DNA of 64,000 nucleotides from Flavimaribacter sp039888615 (GTDB lineage Bacteria; Pseudomonadota; Alphaproteobacteria; Rhizobiales; Rhizobiaceae), in assembly GCA_039888615.1 (NCBI GenBank), contig JBDQQS010000001.1; one strand, given 5' to 3'. The position numbers and the translations under genes are program-made. The first letter of the stretch is position 1, and the number at the start of each line of letters is the position of its first letter. The notes beneath the pieces were generated by a model. That model had not been told where the DNA came from. It did not search any database and saw nothing but the letters and a program-made list of their open reading frames with translations. Of the stretch, positions 25,261-36,660 are shown in pieces.

Positions 25261-26229
25261 ATGGTTGAGCGCACAGGATCACGCAACCGCGGTGGTGATT
25301 TGAACAGTACGGCGCTTTCCTTTCCCGATCATCGTTTCCAGGCGGCGTTCATCATGGCCTGCGCCATGCTCGCCATGCCTCTCATGGACGTCGGGGGCAA
25401 ATATCTGACCTTGTATGAGGGCGTATCGCCGGGAACGAACACGTTTTTCCGGTTTTTCGTGCAGATGATCCTGACCGGCGCCGTGATCGTCGCCTTCGAC
25501 AGAGCGTCCGCGCTTCGACCAAACCAGCTTCTTCTGAACCTGTTGAGGGGCGTGCTGCTTGCGGCCGCAAGCGGCATCTTCCTTATCGCCATCAAGTATG
25601 TTCCGCTTGCCGACGCGCTCGCTATATTTTTCGTTGAACCCTTTATCCTTACAGCCATGTCGGCGGTTTTTCTGCGGGAGCAGGTGGGCTGGCGCCGCTG
25701 GCTCGCGATCTTTGTCGGCTTCAGCGGCGCGCTGCTGGTTATCCGCCCCAATTTCCTTGAATTCGGCGCGGTCTCGCTTTTGCCGTTGCTGACAGCCACA
25801 ACCTTCGCCACCTATCTGCTCCTGAACAAGGTACTTTCGGCCCGCGACAATTCGATGGTTATGCAGAGCTCGGCCGGCCTGGGAGGATGCCTGTTTTCGG
25901 CAGCCGTACTGGTCTTCGGTTCGGTTGCCGGCATCGAGGATTTGGCCTGGACGCCGCCGGCCTCGGCGCTTGCCGTGGCGATCCTGATCGGCGTCGGCGT
26001 CGTTTCCTCCTTCGGACATCTGCTGATCGTCAGCGCGTTTCGCCTCGCGCCGGCTTCCCTTTTGGCGCCCTTCCAATATTTCGAGATCGTGTCGGGCGCG
26101 GTCCTGGGGTACATCGTCTTCAACGAATTTCCCGAGTTCATTGAATGGATCGGCGTTGCGATCATCGTGGCGTCCGGACTGTATATTCTCTATCGCGAGC
26201 GACAGCTTGCAAGGGCGGTAAGCAAATAG
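25261..26229 (+). CDS. DMT-superfamily (EamA) transporter
   Basis: 322 residues from the ATG at 25261 (an in-frame TTG at 25213 is also possible). About ten membrane helices in two EamA repeats, with the conserved A-x-x-I-F-F-V-E-P-F in the first. The family exports or imports small metabolites; riboflavin-, amino-acid- or drug-like substrates cannot be told apart here. It lies 50 bases after the metallophosphoesterase on the same strand. Confidence 0.88.
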   Translation: MVERTGSRNRGGDLNSTALSFPDHRFQAAFIMACAMLAMPLMDVGGKYLTLYEGVSPGTNTFFRFFVQMILTGAVIVAFDRASALRPNQLLLNLLRGVLLAAASGIFLIAIKYVPLADALAIFFVEPFILTAMSAVFLREQVGWRRWLAIFVGFSGALLVIRPNFLEFGAVSLLPLLTATTFATYLLLNKVLSARDNSMVMQSSAGLGGCLFSAAVLVFGSVAGIEDLAWTPPASALAVAILIGVGVVSSFGHLLIVSAFRLAPASLLAPFQYFEIVSGAVLGYIVFNEFPEFIEWIGVAIIVASGLYILYRERQLARAVSK

Positions 26230-26340
26230 ACCGGCCAAGGCCTTGTCATTACTGTTTGTTCCCGACTAATACAGTGACCGCGTCGCGGGGGCGCACGGAC
26301 GCGATGGCCGCATGACGCGACCGGAATTCGGGAGAAGCCT

Positions 26341-28336
<1,996 letters not shown>

Positions 28337-28353
<17 letters not shown>

Positions 28354-29077
28354 GCTCCGGCTCCGCAACGGGCGTCGTCTCGCCGAAAACGGTCTCGAAG
28401 CTCGCCTTCAAGGCGACATCGACATCGCCCATCGTGACGGGCAGGCCGAGATCGACCAGGCTGGTGACGCCATAATCGGCGACGCCACAGGGCACGATGC
28501 CGCTGAAATGCTCCAGATCCGGCTCGACATTGATCGCAATGCCATGGAAGCTGACCCAGCGCCGCAGGCGAATTCCGATTGCGGCGATCTTGTCTTCCGC
28601 CGGCGATCCGTCGGGCAGGGGAGGCCTGTCCGGCCGCGCCACCCAGACACCGACCCGGTCTTCACGCCGTTCGCCCCTGATGTTCATCTCGTCGAGCGTC
28701 CGGATGATCCAGTCTTCGAGCGACGAGACGAAGGCGCGCACGTCGCAGCGCCGCCGCTTGAGGTCCAGCATAACATAGGCGACGCGCTGGCCGGGTCCAT
28801 GATAGGTGAACTCGCCGCCGCGGCCTGTCTGAAAGACAGGAAAGCGATCCGGCGCGATGAGATCTTCCTCGCGGGCGCTGGTTCCGGACGTATAGAGCGG
28901 CGGGTGCTCGATGAGCCAGACGAGCTCATCGGCTTCGCCCGCGCTGATCGCAGCGGCGCGGTCTTCCATGATGCGGATTGCTTGTTGATAGTCGACAAGG
29001 CCCGGCTCCACCTTCCACTCTACCGGCGGAGAGCCCGGAAGGGCGAAGAAGCCCGGTGCAATTGCGTCACGATTCAT
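28337..29077 (-). CDS. lipB: Octanoyl-[acyl-carrier-protein]:protein transferase
   Basis: 246 residues; moves octanoate from ACP to lipoyl domains, the first step of lipoate synthesis. The substrate loop RGGEFTYHGPGQ, the conserved Lys in FHGIAINVE neighbourhood and the catalytic Cys197 in GIVPCGV are all present. It is alone on its strand; downstream (to the left) it overlaps pccA, upstream lies tRNA-Leu. Confidence 0.95.
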
Positions 29078-29264
29078 GGCTGCGTAGTCCTGCTTTCGTC
29101 AGGGTGTATTTGGAACGGTTCCACGGTTCATGCAAGGGGGCGGGGCTCTGGCGGAGCGGACTATGTCCTTGAAATTGAAGCGACAGGGAAAAAGCGTAAA
29201 AGCCTCTTGTATAGCCCAAAGTGATTTGGTACATGCGGCGCGCCGGTGACGGCTTCTACCACGT

Positions 29265-29349
29265 GCGGTCGTGGCGGAATTGGTAGACGCGCAGCGTTGA
29301 GGTCGCTGTGGGGCAACCCGTGGAAGTTCGAGTCTTCTCGACCGCACCA
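29265..29349 (+). tRNA. tRNA-Leu (anticodon GAG)
   Basis: 85 bases including encoded CCA. The acceptor stem GCGGTCG / CGACCGC is perfect, the anticodon stem CAGCG / CGCTG holds loop TTGAGGT with anticodon GAG at 29299-29301, and a long variable arm fits a class II leucine tRNA. The T-arm through CCA is repeated at 41031 and in part at 43999, so this gene is the apparent chromosomal target of integrating elements. Confidence 0.95.
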
Positions 29350-29373
29350 GCTACAATTCTGGCAAGTTATTGA
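29331..29373 (+). repeat. Attachment-site copy 1 (tRNA-Leu 3' end and flank)
   Basis: 43 bases running from the T-arm through CCA and 24 bases beyond. They match 41031-41073 at 41 of 43 positions; the two differences are at 29342 and 29352. The first 19 bases also match 43999-44017 with one difference. This is the intact tRNA end, so I take it as attL or attB side. Confidence 0.85.
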
Positions 29374-29598
29374 TGACAATCCACAATCATAGTTAATAGT
29401 GCGTATGCCAAGAGCTGACATAGACGGTGCCTACCCATCAAATTACGTAGTAATAGATGTATCCGGAATATTGACCCGACTCCACCTCTTCAGTCGTTTC
29501 AGCAATGGGCAGTAGTGAAACAAACTAAGAATTTGGACGAGTGTCGCAAACGCAACAAACTGAGACCGTTCAAATGTTCAGCCACGTTATAAGTTGTC

Positions 29599-31386
29599 TT
29601 ACAGTTCGCTGTGCAAATCAGGCCACCCATATTCAAGCGCTTTGGTCGCCGCCGCGATAATCTCTTGGGTCGCACCGTGGATTCTGAGACGGCCAATAGG
29701 GTCATACCCCGGGGCGATCTCGTTCATTCGGGCAACGGCTTGTTCGGCTGCTTTTCTGTTCTTCAGTATACCGTAGGCCATGGCAACAAGAGATTGGCTT
29801 AGAGCAGATTCATCATTGCTACCGCGTTCCGCAAAAATGAGCATGCCTTCACCATCGCCTTTCATAAGGCGATCGATCGTTAGCAAATGAAAATACCAGC
29901 CAGGCGGGTTCACGGACAGCTCGATAGCTCTCTCAACCAGTGGAATTCCTTCTGCGAAATTTCCACGTATTGCCATTCTCCAGCCCAATTGCACCAGGGT
30001 ATACGGATTGTTTGGGTTGCTTTCGAGCGCAAGTCTGGCGAAACGTTCTCCTTCACTGTAATTTCCCTGATAGTGATTGATCGCAGACATCGCATTGAGG
30101 CCCAACACACTGCCAGGATCCAATTCGATGGCATTCTTTCCGGCCTCTAATGCAGTCTCATATGTAATATTGGGATCAGGTGCTCCCAGGAAACTGTATC
30201 GCACTGCATCCAGATATACCCAAGCCAGCATCGCCCACGCTTCAGGATAACCCGGGTCTTTGAGAACCGCGTGGTGTATGCATTTGTACAAGGAAGTGTA
30301 GAGTTCAGGTGAAAAATTGCGTTTGTAGTAATATCCGCGCAACACGCACTCATAGCTGGACATACTCGGAATGTGCTGTTCGGATAAACTGCCGGCTAAT
30401 GCGCTATTTATAACACCAAAAGGTTCACCAAGAGTCGTGGCGATATCTGCGGTAATTTCGTCCTGAACCTTTATAAGGGAAGCCGTATCTACTTTCCGAT
30501 TATAGTTCTTTATCCAGGTCAATTTGCCTGATTGCGTTTCCGTTAAGCGAGCAATAATGTTTATATCAGATCCGTTAGATTGAAGTGAGCCCGTGAGAGT
30601 GTGGGTTGGAGGCGGCCGGTTGTCCTCTGTGAGAGCATCAATTCCGGCATCAAACTTGTCCGGGCCCATGTTCGGAAAATATATCCTGATGTTGGGAAAA
30701 CTGCTCAATTGGCTGGCTAGGTGGTTCAGTATCCCTGCCGCAAGAAACTGATCCTTCTGGTGGTTGCCCGGCACATCGAAAGGCAACATTTGCACTGCGG
30801 GCGCCTGGAGAGAACTCGTTACATTCGAATTTTTTGCAGCCAGATAGTTCACTGATAAGTTGTTGAATGCAAGCACGGCGCCGACCAATAAAAGTATAGC
30901 TACGGCGATATATGCAATACGGCCTGCCTTTAATACGGCAGCAACCACGCCTGGTTCGGCATGTTCGGAAGATGATGCGTTGGGGGTGGGGGCAAAAGCA
31001 GACGCTCGGTCATTCACCTCCTTTGCGATGAAGACAGGCACGTACCTGCCCTTGGGAATAGTGATCCGTAACGGGTTGTTTAACCCTGCAGAGACGTAAT
31101 AGCTGTCGAGATCACTGCGAAGCCGTCGCGCCTCAAAGCGCACTACCGGATCCGATTGCGGGTCGTATCCTTCATCTCGACCGAACGCAGTCACTCCGAT
31201 CGTGTAGCCTTTCAGCCTGTCTGAGCGCCCAGCGAGCGTTTCCTTGATCAAAAAACTCAACATTGTTCTACGCTGCGCAGTAGCCCTGAAATCGGGGCTG
31301 CCGAGCACCCGCTCGAGTTCTTCACGAATCTCTTCGGGTGATGGTTCATGCTGTACATAGTGATCGGTTGATTCCAGCTGTTTCAT
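29599..31386 (-). CDS. Membrane-anchored TolB-like / TPR protein, regulator-like
   Basis: 595 residues from the ATG at 31386. Residues 15-120 form a soluble N-terminal domain rich in charged residues (E-E-L-E-R-V-L-G-S-P-D-F ... R-F-E-A-R-R-L-R-S-D-L), one membrane helix lies at about 156-176, a TolB-N/FlgO-like domain at about 190-320, and TPR-like repeats to the end. The layout is like CadC-type or cyclase-linked sensors in which the N-terminal part is the cytoplasmic output; here that part is not a cyclase and I cannot name it. It diverges from the envelope operon, so it could control it. The frame extends upstream without family support. Confidence 0.75.
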   Translation of the reverse strand: MKQLESTDHYVQHEPSPEEIREELERVLGSPDFRATAQRRTMLSFLIKETLAGRSDRLKGYTIGVTAFGRDEGYDPQSDPVVRFEARRLRSDLDSYYVSAGLNNPLRITIPKGRYVPVFIAKEVNDRASAFAPTPNASSSEHAEPGVVAAVLKAGRIAYIAVAILLLVGAVLAFNNLSVNYLAAKNSNVTSSLQAPAVQMLPFDVPGNHQKDQFLAAGILNHLASQLSSFPNIRIYFPNMGPDKFDAGIDALTEDNRPPPTHTLTGSLQSNGSDINIIARLTETQSGKLTWIKNYNRKVDTASLIKVQDEITADIATTLGEPFGVINSALAGSLSEQHIPSMSSYECVLRGYYYKRNFSPELYTSLYKCIHHAVLKDPGYPEAWAMLAWVYLDAVRYSFLGAPDPNITYETALEAGKNAIELDPGSVLGLNAMSAINHYQGNYSEGERFARLALESNPNNPYTLVQLGWRMAIRGNFAEGIPLVERAIELSVNPPGWYFHLLTIDRLMKGDGEGMLIFAERGSNDESALSQSLVAMAYGILKNRKAAEQAVARMNEIAPGYDPIGRLRIHGATQEIIAAATKALEYGWPDLHSEL

Positions 31387-31625
31387 GAACGCCTGCTTCG
31401 AAGTTGCAAATATACGTAAGCTAAACTTTAGCAATAAAGTAAGTCCAAATTCCGGTTCGATCAAACGAGTGTTTGTTGCCAAGAAGTATTCAACATTTCG
31501 ACAAAATAACACATAAGGAATCAAGAGGATATGACTTAGTGCGCACCCGTGCGCACCTGTTGGTAACTTGCTCTCCAAGCAACGCATGAGAGTAAATTGC
31601 TGTGTTGCGAGCCGAGGGGTTCACG

Positions 31626-31841
31626 ATGGCGTATCCAATCGAGGTGATTCGTCGTTTTCCAACGCGCGAATTCGTAGTGAGGCGGCTATTCGCCGCCGAT
31701 CCGGACTTTAGAAGTCTTTGTGAAGATTACTCTGTCGCGACAAGCGCTCTCGAGCGTTGGAAAACAGATGAAGCCAAGGCTGACTACTATCGCCACGCGG
31801 TAAGAGAATTGGAGGAAGAGATCTTAGGATACGTAGACTGA
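31626..31841 (+). CDS. Small protein of unknown function
   Basis: 71 residues, acidic and helical (MAYPIEVIRRFPTREFVVRR...). A GAGGGG site lies 7 bases before the ATG at 31626; a longer frame from 31602 is less likely. No signal peptide or membrane segment. The sequence has the look of a real soluble protein with conserved-type charge pattern (RWKTDEAKADYYRHAVRELEEEI). It precedes the sulfatase by 80 bases. Confidence 0.6.
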   Translation: MAYPIEVIRRFPTREFVVRRLFAADPDFRSLCEDYSVATSALERWKTDEAKADYYRHAVRELEEEILGYVD

Positions 31842-31921
31842 CTAATAGAAATAGCCAGCGATCGACACTTACCCTGACGGTCAAGTCATCCTTCGCGATC
31901 AACTTTAGACGGAGAGAAGCA

Positions 31922-33568
31922 ATGCTTCGAATTACTGGAATTACCCGAACACTGCTGGCATGCGCGGCAGTATCCTTGGTCGGATCACCAGCGCTAGCCC
32001 AGCAGGGCGACAAACCCAACATCCTTTTCATCGTCTCCGACGACACCGGCTGGGGTGACCTTGGACCTTATCTTGGCGGCGAGGCGCGCGGCATGCCGAC
32101 GCCTAATTTCGACCGACTCGCCGAAGAAGGAATGTTCTTCACCAATTTCTATGGCCAGCCGAGTTGCACGCCAGGCCGAGCGGCCATGCAAACCGGGCGA
32201 ATTCCAAACCGCAGCGGCCTGACCACCGTGGCCTTCCAGGGCCAAGGCGGCGGCCTGCCAAAGGCCGAGTGGACGCTCGGATCGGTACTGAAAGAAGCCG
32301 GTTACAAGACTTACTTTACCGGCAAGTGGCATCTCGGTGAATCAGATTATGCTCTGCCCAACGCCCAGGGCTATGATAAGATGAAGTACGCCTTCCTCTA
32401 TCACCTCAACGCCTATACCTATCCAGATCCCGCCTGGCACAAGAACATGAGCGACGAACTGAGGGCCGAGTTCGCGAAGATCACGACGGGGTCTCTCTCC
32501 GGAAACGCTGGTGAAAAGGCCAAGGAAGACTTCAAGGTTATTGGAGACGCCGATACGCCCGAGCAGGGCAAAGTCGGCATCAAATATCTCGACGCTTATG
32601 TTGAGAAGGCGGCGTTCGAATTTCTTGAAGAGGCAGCTGAGGATCCGGACACGCCCTTCTTTATCAATGTCAACTTCATGAAGAATCACCAGCCGAATCT
32701 CCCGCACCCGGATTACGAAGGCAAATCGATCACGAAGTCAAAATATGCGGACTCTGTTGTCGAACTCGACGCCCGGGTTGGCAATGTGTTGAAAAAGCTT
32801 GATGAACTCGGCCTGTCCGACAACACCGTAGTCTTCTACACCGTCGACAACGGCGCCTGGCAGGATGTCTATCCGGACTCCGGCTACACGCCGTTCCGCA
32901 GCACCAAGGGCACGGATCGCGAAGGCGGCAGCCGTGTTCCGGCGGTCGTGCGCTGGCCGCAGCATGTGAAGGCCGGCAGCAAGAGCGACGATATTGTCGG
33001 CGGACTCGATCTGATGGCGACCTTCGCATCGCTTGCCGGTCAGGAACTGCCGGAAAACGACCGCGAGGGTCAGCCGATCATCTTCGACAGCTATGACATG
33101 ACCCCTGTCATGACCGGAACGGGCAAGTCGGATCGCAAGAATTGGTTCTACTTCACCGAGAACGAACTGACGCCGGGCGCGATCCGCGTAGGAAACTTCA
33201 AGTACGTGTTCAACCTGCGTGGCGACGACGGCGCAGCGACAGGCGGCCTTTCTGTTGACACCAATCTCGGCTGGAAAGGCGCCGACAGCTATGTGGCGAC
33301 CGTTCCGCAAGTGTTCGATCTGCTTGCCGATCCGCAGGAGCGTTATGATATCTTTATGACGACCTTCACCGAAAGCACCTGGGCGGTCGTTCCCGCCAAC
33401 AAGGCGGTATCGGAACTGATGAAGACTTACGTCAAGTATCCGCCGCGCAAGCTGCAAAGCGAGACCTATTCAGGCCCGATCACTATCACGGCTTACCAGC
33501 GGTTCAAATATCTGCAGGACTCGCTGGCCAAGGACGGTTTCCATCTCGGTCTGCCGACTGGCAACTGA
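31922..33568 (+). CDS. Periplasmic arylsulfatase
   Basis: 548 residues. A signal peptide ends near residue 26 (SPALA-QQ). The sulfatase signature S-C-T-P-G-R places Cys82 for conversion to formylglycine, and Asp40/Asp41 in IVSDDTGWGD plus the later FINVNFMKNHQP region form the calcium site. The enzyme hydrolyses sulfate esters in the periplasm; the substrate is unknown. No formylglycine-generating enzyme is in the window. First main gene of the islet 1 envelope run, with a hairpin terminator just behind it. Confidence 0.92.
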   Translation: MLRITGITRTLLACAAVSLVGSPALAQQGDKPNILFIVSDDTGWGDLGPYLGGEARGMPTPNFDRLAEEGMFFTNFYGQPSCTPGRAAMQTGRIPNRSGLTTVAFQGQGGGLPKAEWTLGSVLKEAGYKTYFTGKWHLGESDYALPNAQGYDKMKYAFLYHLNAYTYPDPAWHKNMSDELRAEFAKITTGSLSGNAGEKAKEDFKVIGDADTPEQGKVGIKYLDAYVEKAAFEFLEEAAEDPDTPFFINVNFMKNHQPNLPHPDYEGKSITKSKYADSVVELDARVGNVLKKLDELGLSDNTVVFYTVDNGAWQDVYPDSGYTPFRSTKGTDREGGSRVPAVVRWPQHVKAGSKSDDIVGGLDLMATFASLAGQELPENDREGQPIIFDSYDMTPVMTGTGKSDRKNWFYFTENELTPGAIRVGNFKYVFNLRGDDGAATGGLSVDTNLGWKGADSYVATVPQVFDLLADPQERYDIFMTTFTESTWAVVPANKAVSELMKTYVKYPPRKLQSETYSGPITITAYQRFKYLQDSLAKDGFHLGLPTGN

Positions 33569-33583
33569 TGCAGGCAGCCGGAG

Positions 33584-33608
33584 CGCCCCGTTTCTATACG
33601 GGGCGTTT
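33584..33608 (+). terminator. Hairpin terminator after the sulfatase gene
   Basis: CGCCCCGT (33584-33591) pairs with ACGGGGCG (33598-33605) around 6 bases, followed by TTT. The short T-run suggests partial termination, lowering expression of the downstream genes relative to the sulfatase. Confidence 0.65.
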
Positions 33609-33663
33609 CCAATCTGCAGCAGCAGAAAAAACTTCACACCTCAACATTTGAGAGGCGCGCGCC

Positions 33664-34680
33664 ATGCAATGCAAATCAATCCTATCCATTCTTTCAGTTG
33701 GCTTCGCCGGCGCAATCCTACTGGCAACTGGCGCATTCGCGCAGGAGGAAGCGCTGCCGTCGTGGAACGACGGCCCGACCAAACAGGCCATCATAGACTT
33801 CGTCGCCGCCGTGACCGACGAGAACGGCCCGGATTTTGTTGATCCGGCCGATCGCATCGCCACCTTCGACAATGACGGCACATTGTGGGTCGAGCATCCC
33901 GTTTATACTCAGTTGCTGTTCGCCCTCGACCGGATCAAGACAATGGCGCCGGATCATCCGGAATGGAAGGACAAGGAGCCTTTCAAGTCGGTTATTGCAG
34001 GCGACAAGAAGGGAATTGAAGCTTCTGGAAAGAAGGGCCTTGAGGAAATCATCGCCGAGACGCACGCTGGCTTGTCGACGACCGATTTCGAGCAGATCGT
34101 TGCCAAATGGTTTGCGACCGCCGAACATCCGCGGTTCAAGAAACCGTTTACGAAACTGACCTATCAGCCGATGCAGGAGGTACTTGAGTATCTCCGCGCC
34201 AACGGCTTCACGACCTATATTGTTTCGGGCGGCGGGATCGAGTTCATGCGCCCAATGACGCTAGACGTGTACGGCATTCCGACCCAGCAAGTGATCGGAT
34301 CCTCGATCAAGACGAAATTCGAGATGCAGGACGGCAAGCCAGTGCTGATGCGACTGGCGGAAATCGAATTCATCGATGACAAGGACGGCAAGCCAATCGG
34401 CATCAACCGTTTTATCGGCAAGCGTCCGATCGCGTCTTTCGGAAATTCCGGCGGCGACAAGGAGATGCTGGAATGGACGAGCGCCGGCGACGGGAAGCGC
34501 CTGATGATGATCGTCTTTCATGACGACGCCGAGAGGGAATACGCCTACGGACCTGCAGACGGCCAGCCTGACACGAAGATCGGAGCGTTTCCACAGTCGC
34601 TCATGGATCAGGCCAATCAGGCCGACAATTGGCACGTCATCAGCATGAAGAACGACTGGAAGAGTGTCTTTTCTGACTGA
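33664..34680 (+). CDS. Exported HAD-superfamily phosphatase-like protein
   Basis: 338 residues. A signal peptide ends at GAFA-QE (residue 27). HAD motif I is D69-N-D-G-T-L, motif II lies in the T-Y-I-V-S-G-G-G-I-E-F segment, and the acidic motif is in S-F-G-N-S-G-G-D-K-E-M. The order of motifs and length suggest a periplasmic phosphomonoesterase; substrate unknown. 95 bases after the sulfatase, same strand, so the two may act in turn on sulfated or phosphorylated compounds. Confidence 0.87.
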   Translation: MQCKSILSILSVGFAGAILLATGAFAQEEALPSWNDGPTKQAIIDFVAAVTDENGPDFVDPADRIATFDNDGTLWVEHPVYTQLLFALDRIKTMAPDHPEWKDKEPFKSVIAGDKKGIEASGKKGLEEIIAETHAGLSTTDFEQIVAKWFATAEHPRFKKPFTKLTYQPMQEVLEYLRANGFTTYIVSGGGIEFMRPMTLDVYGIPTQQVIGSSIKTKFEMQDGKPVLMRLAEIEFIDDKDGKPIGINRFIGKRPIASFGNSGGDKEMLEWTSAGDGKRLMMIVFHDDAEREYAYGPADGQPDTKIGAFPQSLMDQANQADNWHVISMKNDWKSVFSD

Positions 34681-34753
34681 TTTGGACTCAGCACAAAGTT
34701 CAGGCTGAAGATCCATCGAGATCGCTGCGGCCTGACCACAAGGAATCACCATT

Positions 34754-35599
34754 ATGCTTTCTACAAAGAAACTGAAAACTCAGATCCTGTGCTCCGTTCA
34801 CCTGGTCGCACTTGTCTGCACCGGAACTCTGTTGGGCGCGTTGCCAGCCACCGCTCAGGACAACGCTGCAGATTTGGCCAAGCAACTCGCAAATCCCATC
34901 GCTTCGCTCATCAGTGTTCCGTTTCAGTTCAATTATGACAGCGGCTACGGAGATGCCGATGGCGAAAAAGCATTCGTAAACGTCCAGCCGGTCATCCCGT
35001 TTTCGATCAGCGAAGACTGGAATTTGATCTCTCGAACCATTCTTCCGGTGGCTTGGCAGCACGACATATCCAGCGGTAGCGGGGATCAGTTTGGGCTGGG
35101 TGACACAGTACAGAGTTTCTTCTTTTCACCCAAGGAGCCGTGGAACGGCATTATCTGGGGTGTTGGGCCAGCCTTATTGCTGCCAACCGGCACGGACGAT
35201 CTCTTGACATCAGGCAAATGGGGAGCCGGTCCGACTGCCGTCGTTTTGACGCAGAAACACGGCTGGACAGTGGGCGCGCTGGCCAATCATATCTGGTCGT
35301 TCGCGGGCGATAGCCACAAGTCAGATGTCAGTGCAACCTTTCTGCAGCCTTTCCTGACCTATACCACACACGATGCCTGGACATTCGCGCTGAACACTGA
35401 ATCGACCTACAACTGGGAAACGGATGAATGGTCGGTTCCGATAAATTTCATGGTTTCCAAGCTGGTCCATTTCGGCAAGCAACCGGTGCAGTTCCAGGTC
35501 GGCGCCCGCTATTGGGCCGTCAGTCCGGATGCCGGGCCGGATGAGGGCGATTGGGGCGCGCGCGCGGCGATAACGTTCCTGTTTCCGAAAGGGCAATAG
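34754..35599 (+). CDS. Outer-membrane beta-barrel protein, transporter-like
   Basis: 281 residues: signal peptide ending at ATA-QD, then alternating beta strands with aromatic girdles (e.g. LISVPFQFNYDSGYG, GLGDTVQSFFFSP, WTFALNTESTYNWE) and a final strand ITFLFPKGQ. The fold type resembles the proteins annotated as neuromedin U-like or phenol-degradation MetA barrels, probably a small outer-membrane channel. 73 bases after the HAD gene. Confidence 0.75.
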   Translation: MLSTKKLKTQILCSVHLVALVCTGTLLGALPATAQDNAADLAKQLANPIASLISVPFQFNYDSGYGDADGEKAFVNVQPVIPFSISEDWNLISRTILPVAWQHDISSGSGDQFGLGDTVQSFFFSPKEPWNGIIWGVGPALLLPTGTDDLLTSGKWGAGPTAVVLTQKHGWTVGALANHIWSFAGDSHKSDVSATFLQPFLTYTTHDAWTFALNTESTYNWETDEWSVPINFMVSKLVHFGKQPVQFQVGARYWAVSPDAGPDEGDWGARAAITFLFPKGQ

Positions 35600-35702
35600 C
35601 GTGGCGACGGTGTCCCGCAACGCGAACTGTTTAGCGAGCGCCAGCCTGACCAACGATTTGGACAAGTGCGAACACTTGCCTTCGGCGATATGACCAAGGT
35701 TC

Positions 35703-36518
35703 ATGGAAAAGAAGATCATGACCAAAATTACACTTGCTGCAATCGCAGCCTGTATGATGACTGTTTCTGCTGGCGGTATCAAATCTAAAGCTGCAGATCT
35801 GGCTGCTTCCGAACCACCTGTGGAAGCTGCAGTTGCAGAGACACCCTGGTCCGGCGAACTGGCGATCTATGGTCTCCTGCCATGGCTTGATGGTGATGCC
35901 GGCGTCAACGACCTTGGACCGGTCAGCTTTTCGCTGACACCATCAGAAATCATCAATGCCCTGGATTTCACAATTCAGGCATCCGGTGAAATCAACTACG
36001 AACGCTTCGGACTTTTTGCAGACTTGATCTATTTCAAGATTTCCGGCAGCGAAGCATCACAGTTGGGGCCGCTGGTTGTGGACGCCAATCTCAGCGTCGC
36101 GATGACGGCCGGGACACTGGCCGGAAGCTATGCTTTCTACGAAGATGAGACAGCCACGATCAAGGCATTGGCAGGCGCCAGATACTGGGCGGTAGATACG
36201 AATTTCAATCTCGCTATTGCCCCGATCGGTGGGGTGTCGGCTAGCAAGGTAATCCAGTGGTGGGATCCGGTGATCGGCCTGAAAGCAAAGAAGCAGTTGA
36301 CGGAGAAGGTCTTCATCACTGCCACAGGATTTATCGGCGGGTTCGGCGCCGGATCGGACTTCATGTGGGATGTGTTTGGCGGGATCGGCTATGAATTCAA
36401 CGATCATGTTGCAATTGCGGCGGGTTACCGGGGTCTCGGCGCCGATTATTCGGACAGGGGCGATCTGGTCGATCTGACGGCTCAGGGGCCTCTTATCGGT
36501 GTTGGTTTCAAATTCTGA
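35703..36518 (+). CDS. Outer-membrane beta-barrel protein
   Basis: 271 residues; an N-terminal signal (MTKITLAAIAACMMTVSAGG, with an earlier ATG five codons upstream) and a barrel that ends in the outer-membrane sorting pattern ...GPLIGVGFKF with C-terminal Phe. Strands such as GEINYERFGLFADLIYFKIS and a GYRGLGADYS near the end recall OmpA/OmpW-like porins of rhizobia. Function unknown. Part of the same-strand envelope run. Confidence 0.75.
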   Translation: MEKKIMTKITLAAIAACMMTVSAGGIKSKAADLAASEPPVEAAVAETPWSGELAIYGLLPWLDGDAGVNDLGPVSFSLTPSEIINALDFTIQASGEINYERFGLFADLIYFKISGSEASQLGPLVVDANLSVAMTAGTLAGSYAFYEDETATIKALAGARYWAVDTNFNLAIAPIGGVSASKVIQWWDPVIGLKAKKQLTEKVFITATGFIGGFGAGSDFMWDVFGGIGYEFNDHVAIAAGYRGLGADYSDRGDLVDLTAQGPLIGVGFKF

Positions 36519-36660
36519 CTATCACGAAAGGAACAGAGCTTTGTCGACTCAAATTCTTTGGAAAGATCTTCTGTCGGACAAAAAACTGAAGCGGGAAGGG
36601 TCTGATGCATAGTCCATTGCGAGTGCCTGTCCCGGGCTGCAATGTTGCGGTCATGACTCC

